Positions 1 to 6,661 of a stretch of DNA of 9,535 nt are shown here, one piece after another; position 1 is the first letter of the stretch; each line of letters opens with the position of its first letter. Made by a program: the position numbers and the translations under genes. Origin of the DNA: Acidimicrobiia bacterium (lineage in GTDB: Bacteria; Actinomycetota; Acidimicrobiia; Acidimicrobiales; Bin134); assembly GCA_009843565.1 (NCBI GenBank), contig VYDF01000241.1, positions 1 through 9,535 of the forward strand. The letters run 5' to 3'. The notes under the pieces are model-generated. The model was not told where the DNA came from and searched no databases. It saw nothing but the letters and a program-made list of their open reading frames with translations.

Positions 1-1
1 C

Positions 2-1180
2 CACGCCGGGGGGGGGCGGGCGATGCGGGCCGGCCTGGTGCAAAACGTCCCGATCAGCGAGCGGTTCTTCCAGGTGGAGGACTCATTGCAGCTTGTGGGC
101 ATGGTGGTAATCGGGGGTTTGGGATCGTCGATCGGCGCGGTGTTGGGGGCGATTTGGGTCTATGGCCTACCCAACCTGTTCAACAATGCGGAAACCGTGG
201 CCCTGTTCTCCTCCAGCATCGGATTGCTGCTGGTGCTCATGTACTTTCCCGGCGGGCTCATTCAGATCGGCTACAGCGCCCGCAATGCGCTCATCGGATT
301 GGCCGAGCGGCGCCTGGGACCAGACCCTGGCGGCAAGACCGCGGAGGTAGCTCCCACCAGCCTCACTCGGATTGACGATCCTCGGCCTGCCACCGATCCC
401 ATGCTGGCGGGGCATGACATCAGTGTGCGATTCGGCGGCGTGCAGGCGGTGTCGGAAGCCACCGTGTTGGTTCACCCCGACGAGATTGTGGGCCTCATCG
501 GCACCAACGGCGCCGGCAAGTCCACGTTTATGAATGCAGTGGGTGGCTACGTGCAGTCCACCGGCCGAGTGGAACTGCTCGGCACCGACATCACCCGGTT
601 CCCCGCCCCCCGCAGAGCTCGGGCCGGGCTGGGGCGCACCTTCCAGACCGCAGCTCTGTTCCCAGAGTTGACGGTTCGAGAAACGGTGCAGGTGGCCTTG
701 GAGGCCCGGGGTCGCACGCCGCTGCTGAGCACCGCCCTGCACTTGCCTCACACATTTGCCCTAGAACGACGGCGGAAGGCCGAGGCCGACGAGCTGATCG
801 ACTATTTGGGGTTGGGGCGCTACGCCGATTCCTATATCAGCGACCTGTCCACCGGGACCCGGCGCATCGTCGAGATCACTGGTCTGCTGGCCCTGGGCAC
901 CCGGGTGCTGTGCCTCGACGAGCCCACTGCCGGAGTGGCCCAGCGGGAGACGGAGGCATTTGGTCCGCTCATCGTCAACATCCGCCGAGAATTGGAAGCA
1001 GCGATGTTGATAATCGAACACGACATGCCGCTCATCATGAGCATCAGCGACCGGGTGTACTGCCTCGAGGCTGGCAAGGTCATTGCCGAGGGAACCCCCT
1101 CTGAGGTGCGCAACAACCCCTTGGTCATCGCCAGCTATCTCGGCACCGACGAACGCGCCATCGCCATCAGCGACGGCTAA
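2..1180 (+). CDS. Branched-chain amino acid-type ABC transporter, fused permease (LivM) C-terminus and ATP-binding (LivG) domain; 5' partial
   Basis: The frame is open to the left edge, so the N-terminal part of the gene lies outside. Residue numbers here count from the internal ATG at 23. Residues about 1-92 are the end of a LivM-type permease: a hydrophobic segment with GGLGSS (31-36), then a second one ending in YFPGGLI. A polar linker (about 93-126) leads into a complete LivG-type ATPase with Walker A GTNGAGKST (160-168), Q-loop region FQTAALFPELT, signature LSTGTRR (275-281), Walker B VLCLDEP with D299/E300, and H-loop H333. The protein would act at the cytoplasmic membrane, coupling ATP hydrolysis to uptake of branched-chain amino acids or other small carboxylates or amides; the substrate is not readable. 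The ATG at 23 is not a believable start because it would leave a permease fragment. The signature differs from the common LSGGQ/LSYGQ. LivF, LivH and the binding protein are not in view. Confidence 0.9.
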   Translation, partial: HAGGGRAMRAGLVQNVPISERFFQVEDSLQLVGMVVIGGLGSSIGAVLGAIWVYGLPNLFNNAETVALFSSSIGLLLVLMYFPGGLIQIGYSARNALIGLAERRLGPDPGGKTAEVAPTSLTRIDDPRPATDPMLAGHDISVRFGGVQAVSEATVLVHPDEIVGLIGTNGAGKSTFMNAVGGYVQSTGRVELLGTDITRFPAPRRARAGLGRTFQTAALFPELTVRETVQVALEARGRTPLLSTALHLPHTFALERRRKAEADELIDYLGLGRYADSYISDLSTGTRRIVEITGLLALGTRVLCLDEPTAGVAQRETEAFGPLIVNIRRELEAAMLIIEHDMPLIMSISDRVYCLEAGKVIAEGTPSEVRNNPLVIASYLGTDERAIAISDG

Positions 1181-1184
1181 GTGG

Positions 1185-1190
1185 TAAGGA
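1185..1190 (+). promoter_or_regulatory. Ribosome binding site for the SnoaL-like gene
   Basis: TAAGGA lies 8 bases before the ATG at 1199, inside the 18-base gap after the transporter stop codon. This supports the ATG at 1199 and suggests co-transcription with the transporter gene. Confidence 0.5.
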
Positions 1191-1198
1191 AAAACTGA

Positions 1199-1747
1199 AT
1201 GAAGATCGACCCCACCCGCAGTTGGGCGGCAGTAGAGGAGCGACTGGAGACCACCAAAAACCCCCGACACCGCCAGCTCCTTCAAGTGCTGTTGGACCAC
1301 CTCCAAGCCGAGGCTACTGGTGACTTCGAACGGTTGGTGTCGACCCTGTCAGATGATCCCCAGTACCACTTCTGGATCTCCGACTCCGGTTTTGATGCTG
1401 GCCCCAAGGGGTTTGACGCGGTGACCGCCCACTACACCCAGCTCTACGAGGAGGGCCGCAACGTAGTCCAGTACGACATCGAGCGGATCGTGGTGGACGA
1501 TTACTGCATCGTGACCGAGGGCGTCTTCCACCAGGTGTATCCCGGACGGGTGCTGGAGGCCCGAGGCTTGGAGGTGGACGACCCCGACGGCCCGTACGCG
1601 CTCACTATGCGGCTGGTGTTGTTCTGGCCTTACGACGAACACGGCAAGCTCACCGGGGAAGACAGCTACTCCGACGGGTTGATGTTCACCCCCGAGCGCA
1701 TTACCCAACTGAATCCCGACGATCTGCCCACCGCCAACTCCATGTAG
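1199..1747 (+). CDS. NTF2/SnoaL-like domain protein
   Basis: A 182-residue soluble protein with no signal peptide or membrane segment. An amphipathic N-terminal helix region (about 10-50) is followed by GPKGFDAVTAHYTQLYEEG (68-86), which resembles the G-x-x-a-I-x-x-f-Y element of SnoaL-like alpha+beta barrels. Alternating strands follow (IERIVVDDYCIVTEGVF; YALTMRLVLFWPY) and a last strand ends GEDSYSDG (153-160). NTF2-like folds include polyketide cyclases, ketosteroid isomerases, limonene-epoxide hydrolases and non-catalytic proteins. I cannot assign a reaction. The gene starts 18 bases after the transporter fusion with a good ribosome binding site, so it is probably the second gene of that operon. 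Its stop codon faces that of the amidohydrolase across 28 bases. The fold assignment is an inference from pattern and length, at moderate confidence; the gene itself is secure. Confidence 0.8.
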   Translation: MKIDPTRSWAAVEERLETTKNPRHRQLLQVLLDHLQAEATGDFERLVSTLSDDPQYHFWISDSGFDAGPKGFDAVTAHYTQLYEEGRNVVQYDIERIVVDDYCIVTEGVFHQVYPGRVLEARGLEVDDPDGPYALTMRLVLFWPYDEHGKLTGEDSYSDGLMFTPERITQLNPDDLPTANSM

Positions 1748-1769
1748 CAGCCATCAGACAAGCGCCCAA

Positions 1770-1786
1770 CCCGCTTCAATAGCGGG
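1770..1786. terminator. Possible weak bidirectional hairpin between convergent genes
   Basis: CCCGCT, loop TCAAT, AGCGGG forms a 6-bp perfect stem in the short space between the SnoaL-like gene and the convergent amidohydrolase, reaching just into the end of the latter. There is no U-tract on either side, so this is at best a weak terminator. Confidence 0.3.
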
Positions 1787-2600
1787 GGTTGCGGGGGCCG
1801 AAGAAGAGGCGATCGGCATTGGCGTAGAGGTATTTGTCGAGCACGCCGTCGCGCAGGTCCAGATCGCAGGCCTCGGTGATGCACCGGCGCATGTCGAGGG
1901 CAGGGTGGTCGGAGGCGAAGATCACCTTGTCTTGGCCCCGAGTATTCATGAAGTGGACAAACTCGGCTGGGAGCCGCTTGGGGCTGTAGGCCGAGGTCAT
2001 AAGGTGCAGGTTCTTGTACTTGATCATGAGCCGCATGGCCACCCCCCACCACGGGTCGGCTCCGTGGGCCATGCACAACTTCAAATCGGGGAAACGCAGG
2101 CAGATCCGATCCAACAGCATCGGATCTTGGCCCTCGCCGGGCATGGGCGGGCCGGGAATGCCGGTGTTGATCGATAGCGGCAAATCCAGCTCGGTGCATT
2201 TGGCGTACAGCGGGTAGTACACCGGGTCGCTGGGCGGAACATCCACCCCGAATGGCACTACCCGGGCCAACGCCACCGGATACTGCTTCACCATCTCCTC
2301 CAACTTCCACAGCACGGGCATCATGCCCCGGGGGTCGAGGTGGACAGCCAGGGCAAACCGCTCCGGGTAGCGCTCCACGAAATCGAAGGGCCGGGGATTG
2401 TCCTCGCCCACTGCGGCCTGGATGAGGGCCTTTTCCACCCCGAGCTCGTCCATGAGGGGCAGAAGCTCTTCGGGGGTGAAGCTTCGGAAGAAGTCGGCCC
2501 CGCCGTGGAGATAGTCCTCTTTGACCCGTATCAAGTATTCGGGCGGCTCGTAATCGCCCATATTCACGTTCACCCAACAGTCGATGGCTCTCGGCGGCAT
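1776..2600 (-). CDS. Amidohydrolase_2 (ACMSD-like TIM barrel) family protein with degenerate metal site
   Basis: A 274-residue protein of the amidohydrolase-related family (PF04909 type, as in ACMSD and gamma-resorcylate decarboxylase). Family marks: N-terminal AIDCWVNV (5-12); LPLSINTGIPGPP (140-152) where family members often read I-H-x-G-I-P-G-P; FPDLKLCMAHGADPWW (170-185) with the conserved barrel His at H179; FASDHP (228-233) with D231 at the position of the conserved metal-binding Asp; and a C-terminal helix ending in NADRLF. In ACMSD the metal is held by an N-terminal HxH, a middle His and a late Asp. Here the HxH positions read W9 and N11, and the middle His position reads N145; only H179 and D231 remain. 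It may therefore use another chemistry, another metal or none. The ATG is chosen because the family begins right there and a leaderless promoter precedes it exactly. Likely monocistronic and cytoplasmic, with unknown substrate. Confidence 0.88.
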   Translation of the reverse strand: MPPRAIDCWVNVNMGDYEPPEYLIRVKEDYLHGGADFFRSFTPEELLPLMDELGVEKALIQAAVGEDNPRPFDFVERYPERFALAVHLDPRGMMPVLWKLEEMVKQYPVALARVVPFGVDVPPSDPVYYPLYAKCTELDLPLSINTGIPGPPMPGEGQDPMLLDRICLRFPDLKLCMAHGADPWWGVAMRLMIKYKNLHLMTSAYSPKRLPAEFVHFMNTRGQDKVIFASDHPALDMRRCITEACDLDLRDGVLDKYLYANADRLFFGPRNPRY

Positions 2601-2612
2601 AGCTCGACGCTA
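2601..2612 (-). promoter_or_regulatory. Leaderless -10 promoter of the amidohydrolase gene
   Basis: Read on the minus strand: TAGCGT (2612-2607), then six bases (CGAGCT), then ATG. TANNNT is the usual actinobacterial -10 form, and a six-base gap places transcription start at the A of ATG. There is no Shine-Dalgarno sequence, which fits leaderless translation. The -10 sits in CTACTAGCGTCG, almost the same as the element before the SDR at 5912. Confidence 0.6.
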
Positions 2613-2655
2613 GTAGTAGTCGGCGCTCTGATATGCCCCGGGAGGCGGTAGGAAC

Positions 2656-2667
2656 CAATATCTTGGT
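2656..2667 (+). promoter_or_regulatory. Candidate leaderless -10 promoter of the CoA-transferase gene
   Basis: CAATAT (2656-2661) followed by six bases and the ATG at 2668 has the same spacing as the other leaderless promoters here, but the first base is C instead of T. No Shine-Dalgarno lies at normal distance (a GGAGG at 2641-2645 is 22 bases away). Weak but consistent. Confidence 0.3.
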
Positions 2668-4983
2668 ATGGCCACTGCCCTAGATGGGTTGCGAATTCTC
2701 GAACTCGGCTCAGAGGTGGCCGCGGGTATCACCGGAATGGTCTTGGCCGAAAACGGGGCCGAGGTGGTCAAGATCGAACCGCCCCAAGGCGACCGGGACC
2801 GGGGCCGGCCGGGTTTCGCCGTCTGGCACCGGGCCAAGAAGAGCGCAGTCCTTGATTTGGCCGACGCCGGCGATCGAAACTGGTTTCTCGATCTGGCCCG
2901 GGCGGCCGACGGGGTCATTGACGCATTCCGACCGACGGTGGCCGAGAAGCTCGGAGTGGACTACCACACCCTGCACCGGTTGAACGACCAACTGGTGTAT
3001 GCCTCGATTACCGGATTCGGAGAGACTGGGCCGTGGCGTGACCTCCCTGGCTACGAGCAGATCGTGGCGGCCAAGAGCGGACGCATGACCTCCTACGAAG
3101 GGGTGCGCCCCGGCCCGGTGTTCACCCCGGTGCCCATCGCCTCATATGGGGCGGGAATGCTGGCCGCGGTAGGGCTCATGGCTGGCATCTGGGCCCGCCA
3201 GCGCTCTGGCAAAGGCCAGCGAGTTCACACCAGCCTGCTTCACGCCTTGAGTGTGTACGACATGACCAGCGGGCACGGGAACCGCACCCACCTGCCGCCG
3301 GAACCGGGCCGAGTGTACGGCGTCATGCGGGTGCCGTTCATGACCGCTCCCACCAAAGACGGCCGTTTCATCCAAATGTGCAGCCGCCAAGCCCACCACT
3401 ACCGCCGGTGGCTCGCCGAGTTAGGACTTGAGGCATTGCTGGACGATCCTGAGCTTCCCAATGCCCCCGACCTTTGGCCCAGCGAGGAGCGACTGGCCGA
3501 AGCCATCGAGGCCATCAGGCGCGGCATGGAGCAGCGCACTGCAGAAGAGTGGATGGAGGTCTTCTCGGCCAAGGACATCGGCGGCGACCCGTTTTTGGCC
3601 CCCCGGGAGTTCCTGGACCATCCCCAGTGCATCGACAACGAGCGCCGCCAAGAGGTGTTCGACCCGGAGATGGGTCCGACCGCGCAGATCGGCCCGCTCG
3701 GTCTTTATTCCGACACGCCGTCGGTGGTCGGCCCACCCGCCCCCCGTCTCGGTGAGCACACCGAGGAAGTGTTGACCAGCTGGTTGCCGGCAACATCACC
3801 GAGCGGCCCTGCTAGCCAAGCCGACCGCGCTGGTGAGCTGCCCCTGGCCAATGTGACCATTTTGGACGTCGGCTATTTCTACGCCTGTCCGTTCGCAGCC
3901 ACCCTCCTCGCCGAGGCCGGCGCCCGAGTGATCAAAGTCGAACCGCCTACCGGTGATCCAGGACGGCGCAACTGGACCACCGACTATGTGAAATCCCACG
4001 TGGCCAAAGAGTCCATCGTCTTGGACCTCAAGACTCCTGAGGGGCTCGAAATCTTGTACCGGCTGGTGGATCACGCCGACGTGTTCCTGCACAACTTCCG
4101 GCCGGGAACCCCTGAGCGGCTAGGCATCGACGCCGACACCGTGATGGGCCGCAATCCCCGCCTGCTCTACGTGTACGCCTCGTGCTTCGGCAGCAATGGA
4201 CCTTGGGCCCACAAGGCCGGCTTCCATTCGTCGCCCAACGCCATTGCGGGAGCCGGTGTGGTGGAGTCGGGAGACAGCAATCCGCCCCGCAACCGCACCT
4301 ACGGCGACCCCACCGCCGCTCTGGCCACCGCGGCGGCAATCATGGCCGGGGTGTTGGCCTGCCGACGCACCGGCCGAGGCCAGAGGCTGGAGACAACCAT
4401 GCTCACTGCAACCGCCTATGCGGTGGCCGAATGGGGCGTCCAGCACTCGGGCAAGGAATCGCCGGTGGTGGATTCTGGGCAGTTCGGCTACCACGCCTAC
4501 CAGCGGCTTTACGAGACCGCTGACGGGTGGCTGGTGTTGGACGTGCACACCAGTCGGGAACGCAGCTCGCTGGCAACGATCTTGGGGGAGGAGCTGCCCG
4601 ATAAGCCGACCCCAGAGCTTGCCGTCCAGCTGGCCGAAACTTTCGCGACTGACTCAGCTGAGGCGTGGGAAGCCCGGCTCTTGGCCGCCGGAGTGCCCGC
4701 GGCCCAAGCCGACCGGGGCGACTTCTTGCACAACATGCTGTACGAAGGCCACATGCAGGAGTGCGGCGCGGCTGTCGAGGTCGCCCAAGGCAGTCTTGGC
4801 GCCTACTGGCGAGCTGGGCCGACCATGCAATTCTCTGCTGCTCCAACTCCGCTCCACCCCGCGCTTCCCCTCGGTTGGGCAACCGCGGCAGTCTTGGGAG
4901 AACTGGGGATCGACGACCGGGAGATCACCCGCCTGCACGACATGGGCGTGACCAAACCAATCGGCCACGGCCTCCCCAGTTAG
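2668..4983 (+). CDS. Tandem-domain class III CoA-transferase (CaiB/BaiF family)
   Basis: A 771-residue protein made of two class III CoA-transferase domains in line: about 1-375 and 391-771, joined by a Ser/Ala/Pro-rich linker (about 374-389). Single-domain relatives are usually near 400 residues. Both halves open with the family pattern (LDGLRILELG, 5-14; NVTILDVGYF, 395-404), contain VVKIEPPQGD / VIKVEPPTGD, a VLDL motif, an FRP(T/G) element near the end of the first subdomain, ITGFGETGPW / ASCFGSNGPW, and RSGKGQRVHTSLL / RTGRGQRLETTML. The family transfers CoA between acyl groups through an Asp nucleophile (Asp169 in formyl-CoA transferase). The matching position is D547 in the second half (YGDPTAAL) but S159 in the first (PIASYGAG), so probably only the second half is catalytic. 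DddD, the DMSP CoA-transferase/lyase, has a similar two-domain plan, but identity with DddD is not claimed. It stands alone between a divergent amidohydrolase and a convergent SDR. Probable role: activating a carboxylic acid for degradation. Confidence 0.93.
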   Translation: MATALDGLRILELGSEVAAGITGMVLAENGAEVVKIEPPQGDRDRGRPGFAVWHRAKKSAVLDLADAGDRNWFLDLARAADGVIDAFRPTVAEKLGVDYHTLHRLNDQLVYASITGFGETGPWRDLPGYEQIVAAKSGRMTSYEGVRPGPVFTPVPIASYGAGMLAAVGLMAGIWARQRSGKGQRVHTSLLHALSVYDMTSGHGNRTHLPPEPGRVYGVMRVPFMTAPTKDGRFIQMCSRQAHHYRRWLAELGLEALLDDPELPNAPDLWPSEERLAEAIEAIRRGMEQRTAEEWMEVFSAKDIGGDPFLAPREFLDHPQCIDNERRQEVFDPEMGPTAQIGPLGLYSDTPSVVGPPAPRLGEHTEEVLTSWLPATSPSGPASQADRAGELPLANVTILDVGYFYACPFAATLLAEAGARVIKVEPPTGDPGRRNWTTDYVKSHVAKESIVLDLKTPEGLEILYRLVDHADVFLHNFRPGTPERLGIDADTVMGRNPRLLYVYASCFGSNGPWAHKAGFHSSPNAIAGAGVVESGDSNPPRNRTYGDPTAALATAAAIMAGVLACRRTGRGQRLETTMLTATAYAVAEWGVQHSGKESPVVDSGQFGYHAYQRLYETADGWLVLDVHTSRERSSLATILGEELPDKPTPELAVQLAETFATDSAEAWEARLLAAGVPAAQADRGDFLHNMLYEGHMQECGAAVEVAQGSLGAYWRAGPTMQFSAAPTPLHPALPLGWATAAVLGELGIDDREITRLHDMGVTKPIGHGLPS

Positions 4984-4987
4984 TGGC

Positions 4988-5821
4988 CTAGCCCCCTGCC
5001 ATGGGAAGCATCTCGTCTCCCGCGATGCCTGCCGAAGACTCGCTCATCGACGACACAATCGCCCCCCGGTTTTGGGAGGTGAGAATGAAATCGGCCGCCG
5101 CTCGGTTGTGCTCGCCGACGACATAGGTCGGCCCGTTGTGGAGGTTGGCCAGGGCTTCATCGGCCACATCTGAGGCGTCCATCGGGTTGTGAGCACTCAG
5201 ATCGGCCCCCATTCGCCGGTGGGAGGGAGTATCGGTGGCCCCGATCACCATGGCGATGGCGTCCACCCCGTAGATGCCAAGCTCTCGCCACAGTCCCTCG
5301 GCAAAGACCCAGTCGTACGCCTTCGAGGCGTTGTACACCGACTGGTGGGTGGAGCCGGCGAATCCTGCCACCGAGCCGACCATCACAAAACCACCCCGGC
5401 CACGCTCGATCAGCCGAGGAGCAAATCGGTGGGCCAACAGCGTTGTGGTCCGGCAGTTCATATTCACCAGGGCGAGGAGGTCTTCCTCGGGCCATTCGGG
5501 GAAGTAGTTGAACCGGATGGTGGCTCCGGCATTGAAGATGACTAGGCCAATGTCGAGGTCTTCGGTCAATTCGGCCGCCGCAGCCGCCGCATCGGCTTCG
5601 GTGAGGTCCACCGAGGCGGTTCGAATTTCGACGTTGTGCTCGGCTTGGATGGCGGCAGCCAGACTGTCGAGCGGCCCTTGACGGCGAGCCAGCAGCACCA
5701 AGTTGATGCCTTCGGCGGCAAGGCGCCGGGCAAAGGCCTCTCCGGTGCCCTCCGATCCTCCCGCGATCAAGGCCCACGGGCCATAGCGATCGGAAAAATC
5801 GGCCGGGAGTTCCCAATTCAT
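4988..5821 (-). CDS. Short-chain dehydrogenase/reductase (SDR), classical
   Basis: A 277-residue Rossmann-fold oxidoreductase. Cofactor motif AGGSEGTG (20-27) fits GxxxGxG. LLARR (43-47) after the second strand places Arg where NADP(H)-preferring SDRs often have it. NAG is at 97-99, catalytic S150 in GSVAG, and Y163 with K167 in YNASK complete the active site. It begins with 12-15 residues before the first strand, and the C-terminus (about 245-277) extends past the usual core of about 250 residues with a Ser/Gly-rich tail and no recognisable domain. The GATDTPSHRR segment after the active site is where substrate selectivity is usually set. The substrate is unknown; an alcohol/ketone or acyl-CoA intermediate of the local pathway is possible. 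The gene has its own leaderless promoter and ends 4 bases from the stop codon of the convergent CoA-transferase. Confidence 0.93.
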   Translation of the reverse strand: MNWELPADFSDRYGPWALIAGGSEGTGEAFARRLAAEGINLVLLARRQGPLDSLAAAIQAEHNVEIRTASVDLTEADAAAAAAELTEDLDIGLVIFNAGATIRFNYFPEWPEEDLLALVNMNCRTTTLLAHRFAPRLIERGRGGFVMVGSVAGFAGSTHQSVYNASKAYDWVFAEGLWRELGIYGVDAIAMVIGATDTPSHRRMGADLSAHNPMDASDVADEALANLHNGPTYVVGEHNRAAADFILTSQNRGAIVSSMSESSAGIAGDEMLPMAGG

Positions 5822-5833
5822 GGCCGCAGACTA
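5822..5833 (-). promoter_or_regulatory. Leaderless -10 promoter of the SDR at 4988-5821
   Basis: On the minus strand TAGTCT (5833-5828) is followed by exactly six bases (GCGGCC) and then ATG. No Shine-Dalgarno is visible. No convincing -35 is seen. Confidence 0.6.
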
Positions 5834-5899
5834 CTCATTGCCAGGTTCGGTTCTGCCAGCCTGACCGGGCACGGCGCATCACCTTCGCCGATGGGCTAC

Positions 5900-5911
5900 T
5901 AGCCTCGCCCC
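5900..5911 (+). promoter_or_regulatory. Leaderless -10 promoter of the SDR at 5912-6655
   Basis: TAGCCT (5900-5905), six bases, then GTG at 5912. The surrounding CTACTAGCCTCG differs at one base from the element before the amidohydrolase. No Shine-Dalgarno is present. The pattern decides the GTG as the start codon. Confidence 0.6.
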
Positions 5912-6655
5912 GTGGATTTAGGAATCAGCGGACGACGAGCGCTGGTGGCTGCCTCATCGGCCGGGTTGGGCTTGGCCACCGCGGTAGCGCTGGCCGAAGC
6001 AGGGTGCCAGGTGGTGATGAACGGACGAGACCCCGACCGTCTCAACCAGGCAGCGGGAGGCGTGTCCGGGGCCATTCCCATCGTCGGGGATGTGTCTGAC
6101 GCAGCCGGTGCCTCGGCGTTGGTTGTAGCCGCCACCGAAGCCCTAGGCGGCGTCGACATTCTGATCACCAACGCCGGCGGGCCTCCGGGAGGCAACTGGG
6201 CGGACACCGACACCAGCCTTTACGCGGCGGCACTCGAGTTGAACCTCATCTCGGTAGTGGCCATGACCAAGACGGCGGTGCCGGCCATGCAGGCCCAGGG
6301 ATGGGGCCGGGTGCTGGCCATCACCTCAGTGTCGGTACGCCAACCGCTGGACATGCTCATCCTGTCCAATACCGCCCGAGCCGGGGTCACCGGCTATCTC
6401 AAGACCATGGCCAACCAGGTGGCGGCCGACGGCGTAACCGTCAACTCGCTACAGCCCGGCTACCACACGACCGACCGGCTTCGACAACTGTTCGGCGATC
6501 GGATGGCCGATCTGGAATCGAGTGCGGCTACCCATACAGTGGGCGACCCCGAAGACTTCGGCCGGATCGCCGCCTTCTTGTGCTCAGAGCACGCCCGGTT
6601 CATTACCGGCGCTGCCCTTCCGGTGGATGGTGGACTCAGCGCCGGACTGCAATAG
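5912..6655 (+). CDS. Atypical short-chain dehydrogenase/reductase lacking the Tyr-Lys active-site pair
   Basis: A 247-residue SDR-fold protein starting at GTG. Fold marks: AASSAGLG (13-20) at the nucleotide-binding loop, where the canonical first TG is replaced by AA; NGRD (37-40) after the second strand; GDVSD (59-63); TNAGGPPGG (86-94); ITSVS with S139; and a normal C-terminal GAALPVDGG (233-241). At the place of the YxxxK motif the protein reads LSNTARAGVTG (151-161), so Tyr becomes S152 and Lys becomes R156. I recall SDR sequences annotated as 3-oxoacyl-ACP reductases with a similar SNxxR element, so this may mark a subfamily and not decay. The frame is intact and the rest is well conserved. 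It may reduce by a different proton-relay arrangement or have a non-redox role. It is followed after 15 bases by the Dabb gene, probably in one operon. Confidence 0.9.
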   Translation: MDLGISGRRALVAASSAGLGLATAVALAEAGCQVVMNGRDPDRLNQAAGGVSGAIPIVGDVSDAAGASALVVAATEALGGVDILITNAGGPPGGNWADTDTSLYAAALELNLISVVAMTKTAVPAMQAQGWGRVLAITSVSVRQPLDMLILSNTARAGVTGYLKTMANQVAADGVTVNSLQPGYHTTDRLRQLFGDRMADLESSAATHTVGDPEDFGRIAAFLCSEHARFITGAALPVDGGLSAGLQ

Positions 6656-6661
6656 GAAAAT

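Noticed and set aside
23..25. ATG at 23 as the true start of the transporter gene
   Set aside because: The frame is open to the window edge, and starting here would leave only the tail of a LivM permease before the ATPase. A gene cut by the window edge is more likely.
2611..2620. TAGTAGTAGT as a microsatellite or regulator repeat
   Set aside because: Three copies of a 3-mer is too short to call a repeat, and it is largely explained by the minus-strand promoter next to it.
1666..2658. 330-codon open frame on the minus strand overlapping the amidohydrolase
   Set aside because: Its translation is Arg/Pro/Gly-rich with no recognisable motif, while the overlapping 1776-2600 frame has clear amidohydrolase motifs. 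It is a high-GC shadow frame.
2659..2664. TATCTT as the -10 element of the CoA-transferase gene
   Set aside because: Only three bases separate it from the ATG, too few for transcription to start at or before the start codon.
4403..4882. 159-codon minus-strand open frame inside the CoA-transferase
   Set aside because: Low-complexity Arg/Pro/Ala translation opposite a well-conserved gene; no motif and no start signal.
5157..5816. 219-codon minus-strand open frame inside the SDR at 4988-5821
   Set aside because: Arg- and Gly-rich shadow translation; the other frame has complete SDR motifs.
5822..5911. Hidden small gene or RNA in the largest divergent gap
   Set aside because: Only 90 bases, with a leaderless promoter at each end. 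I saw no stable hairpin, small coding frame with start signals, or conserved RNA motif.
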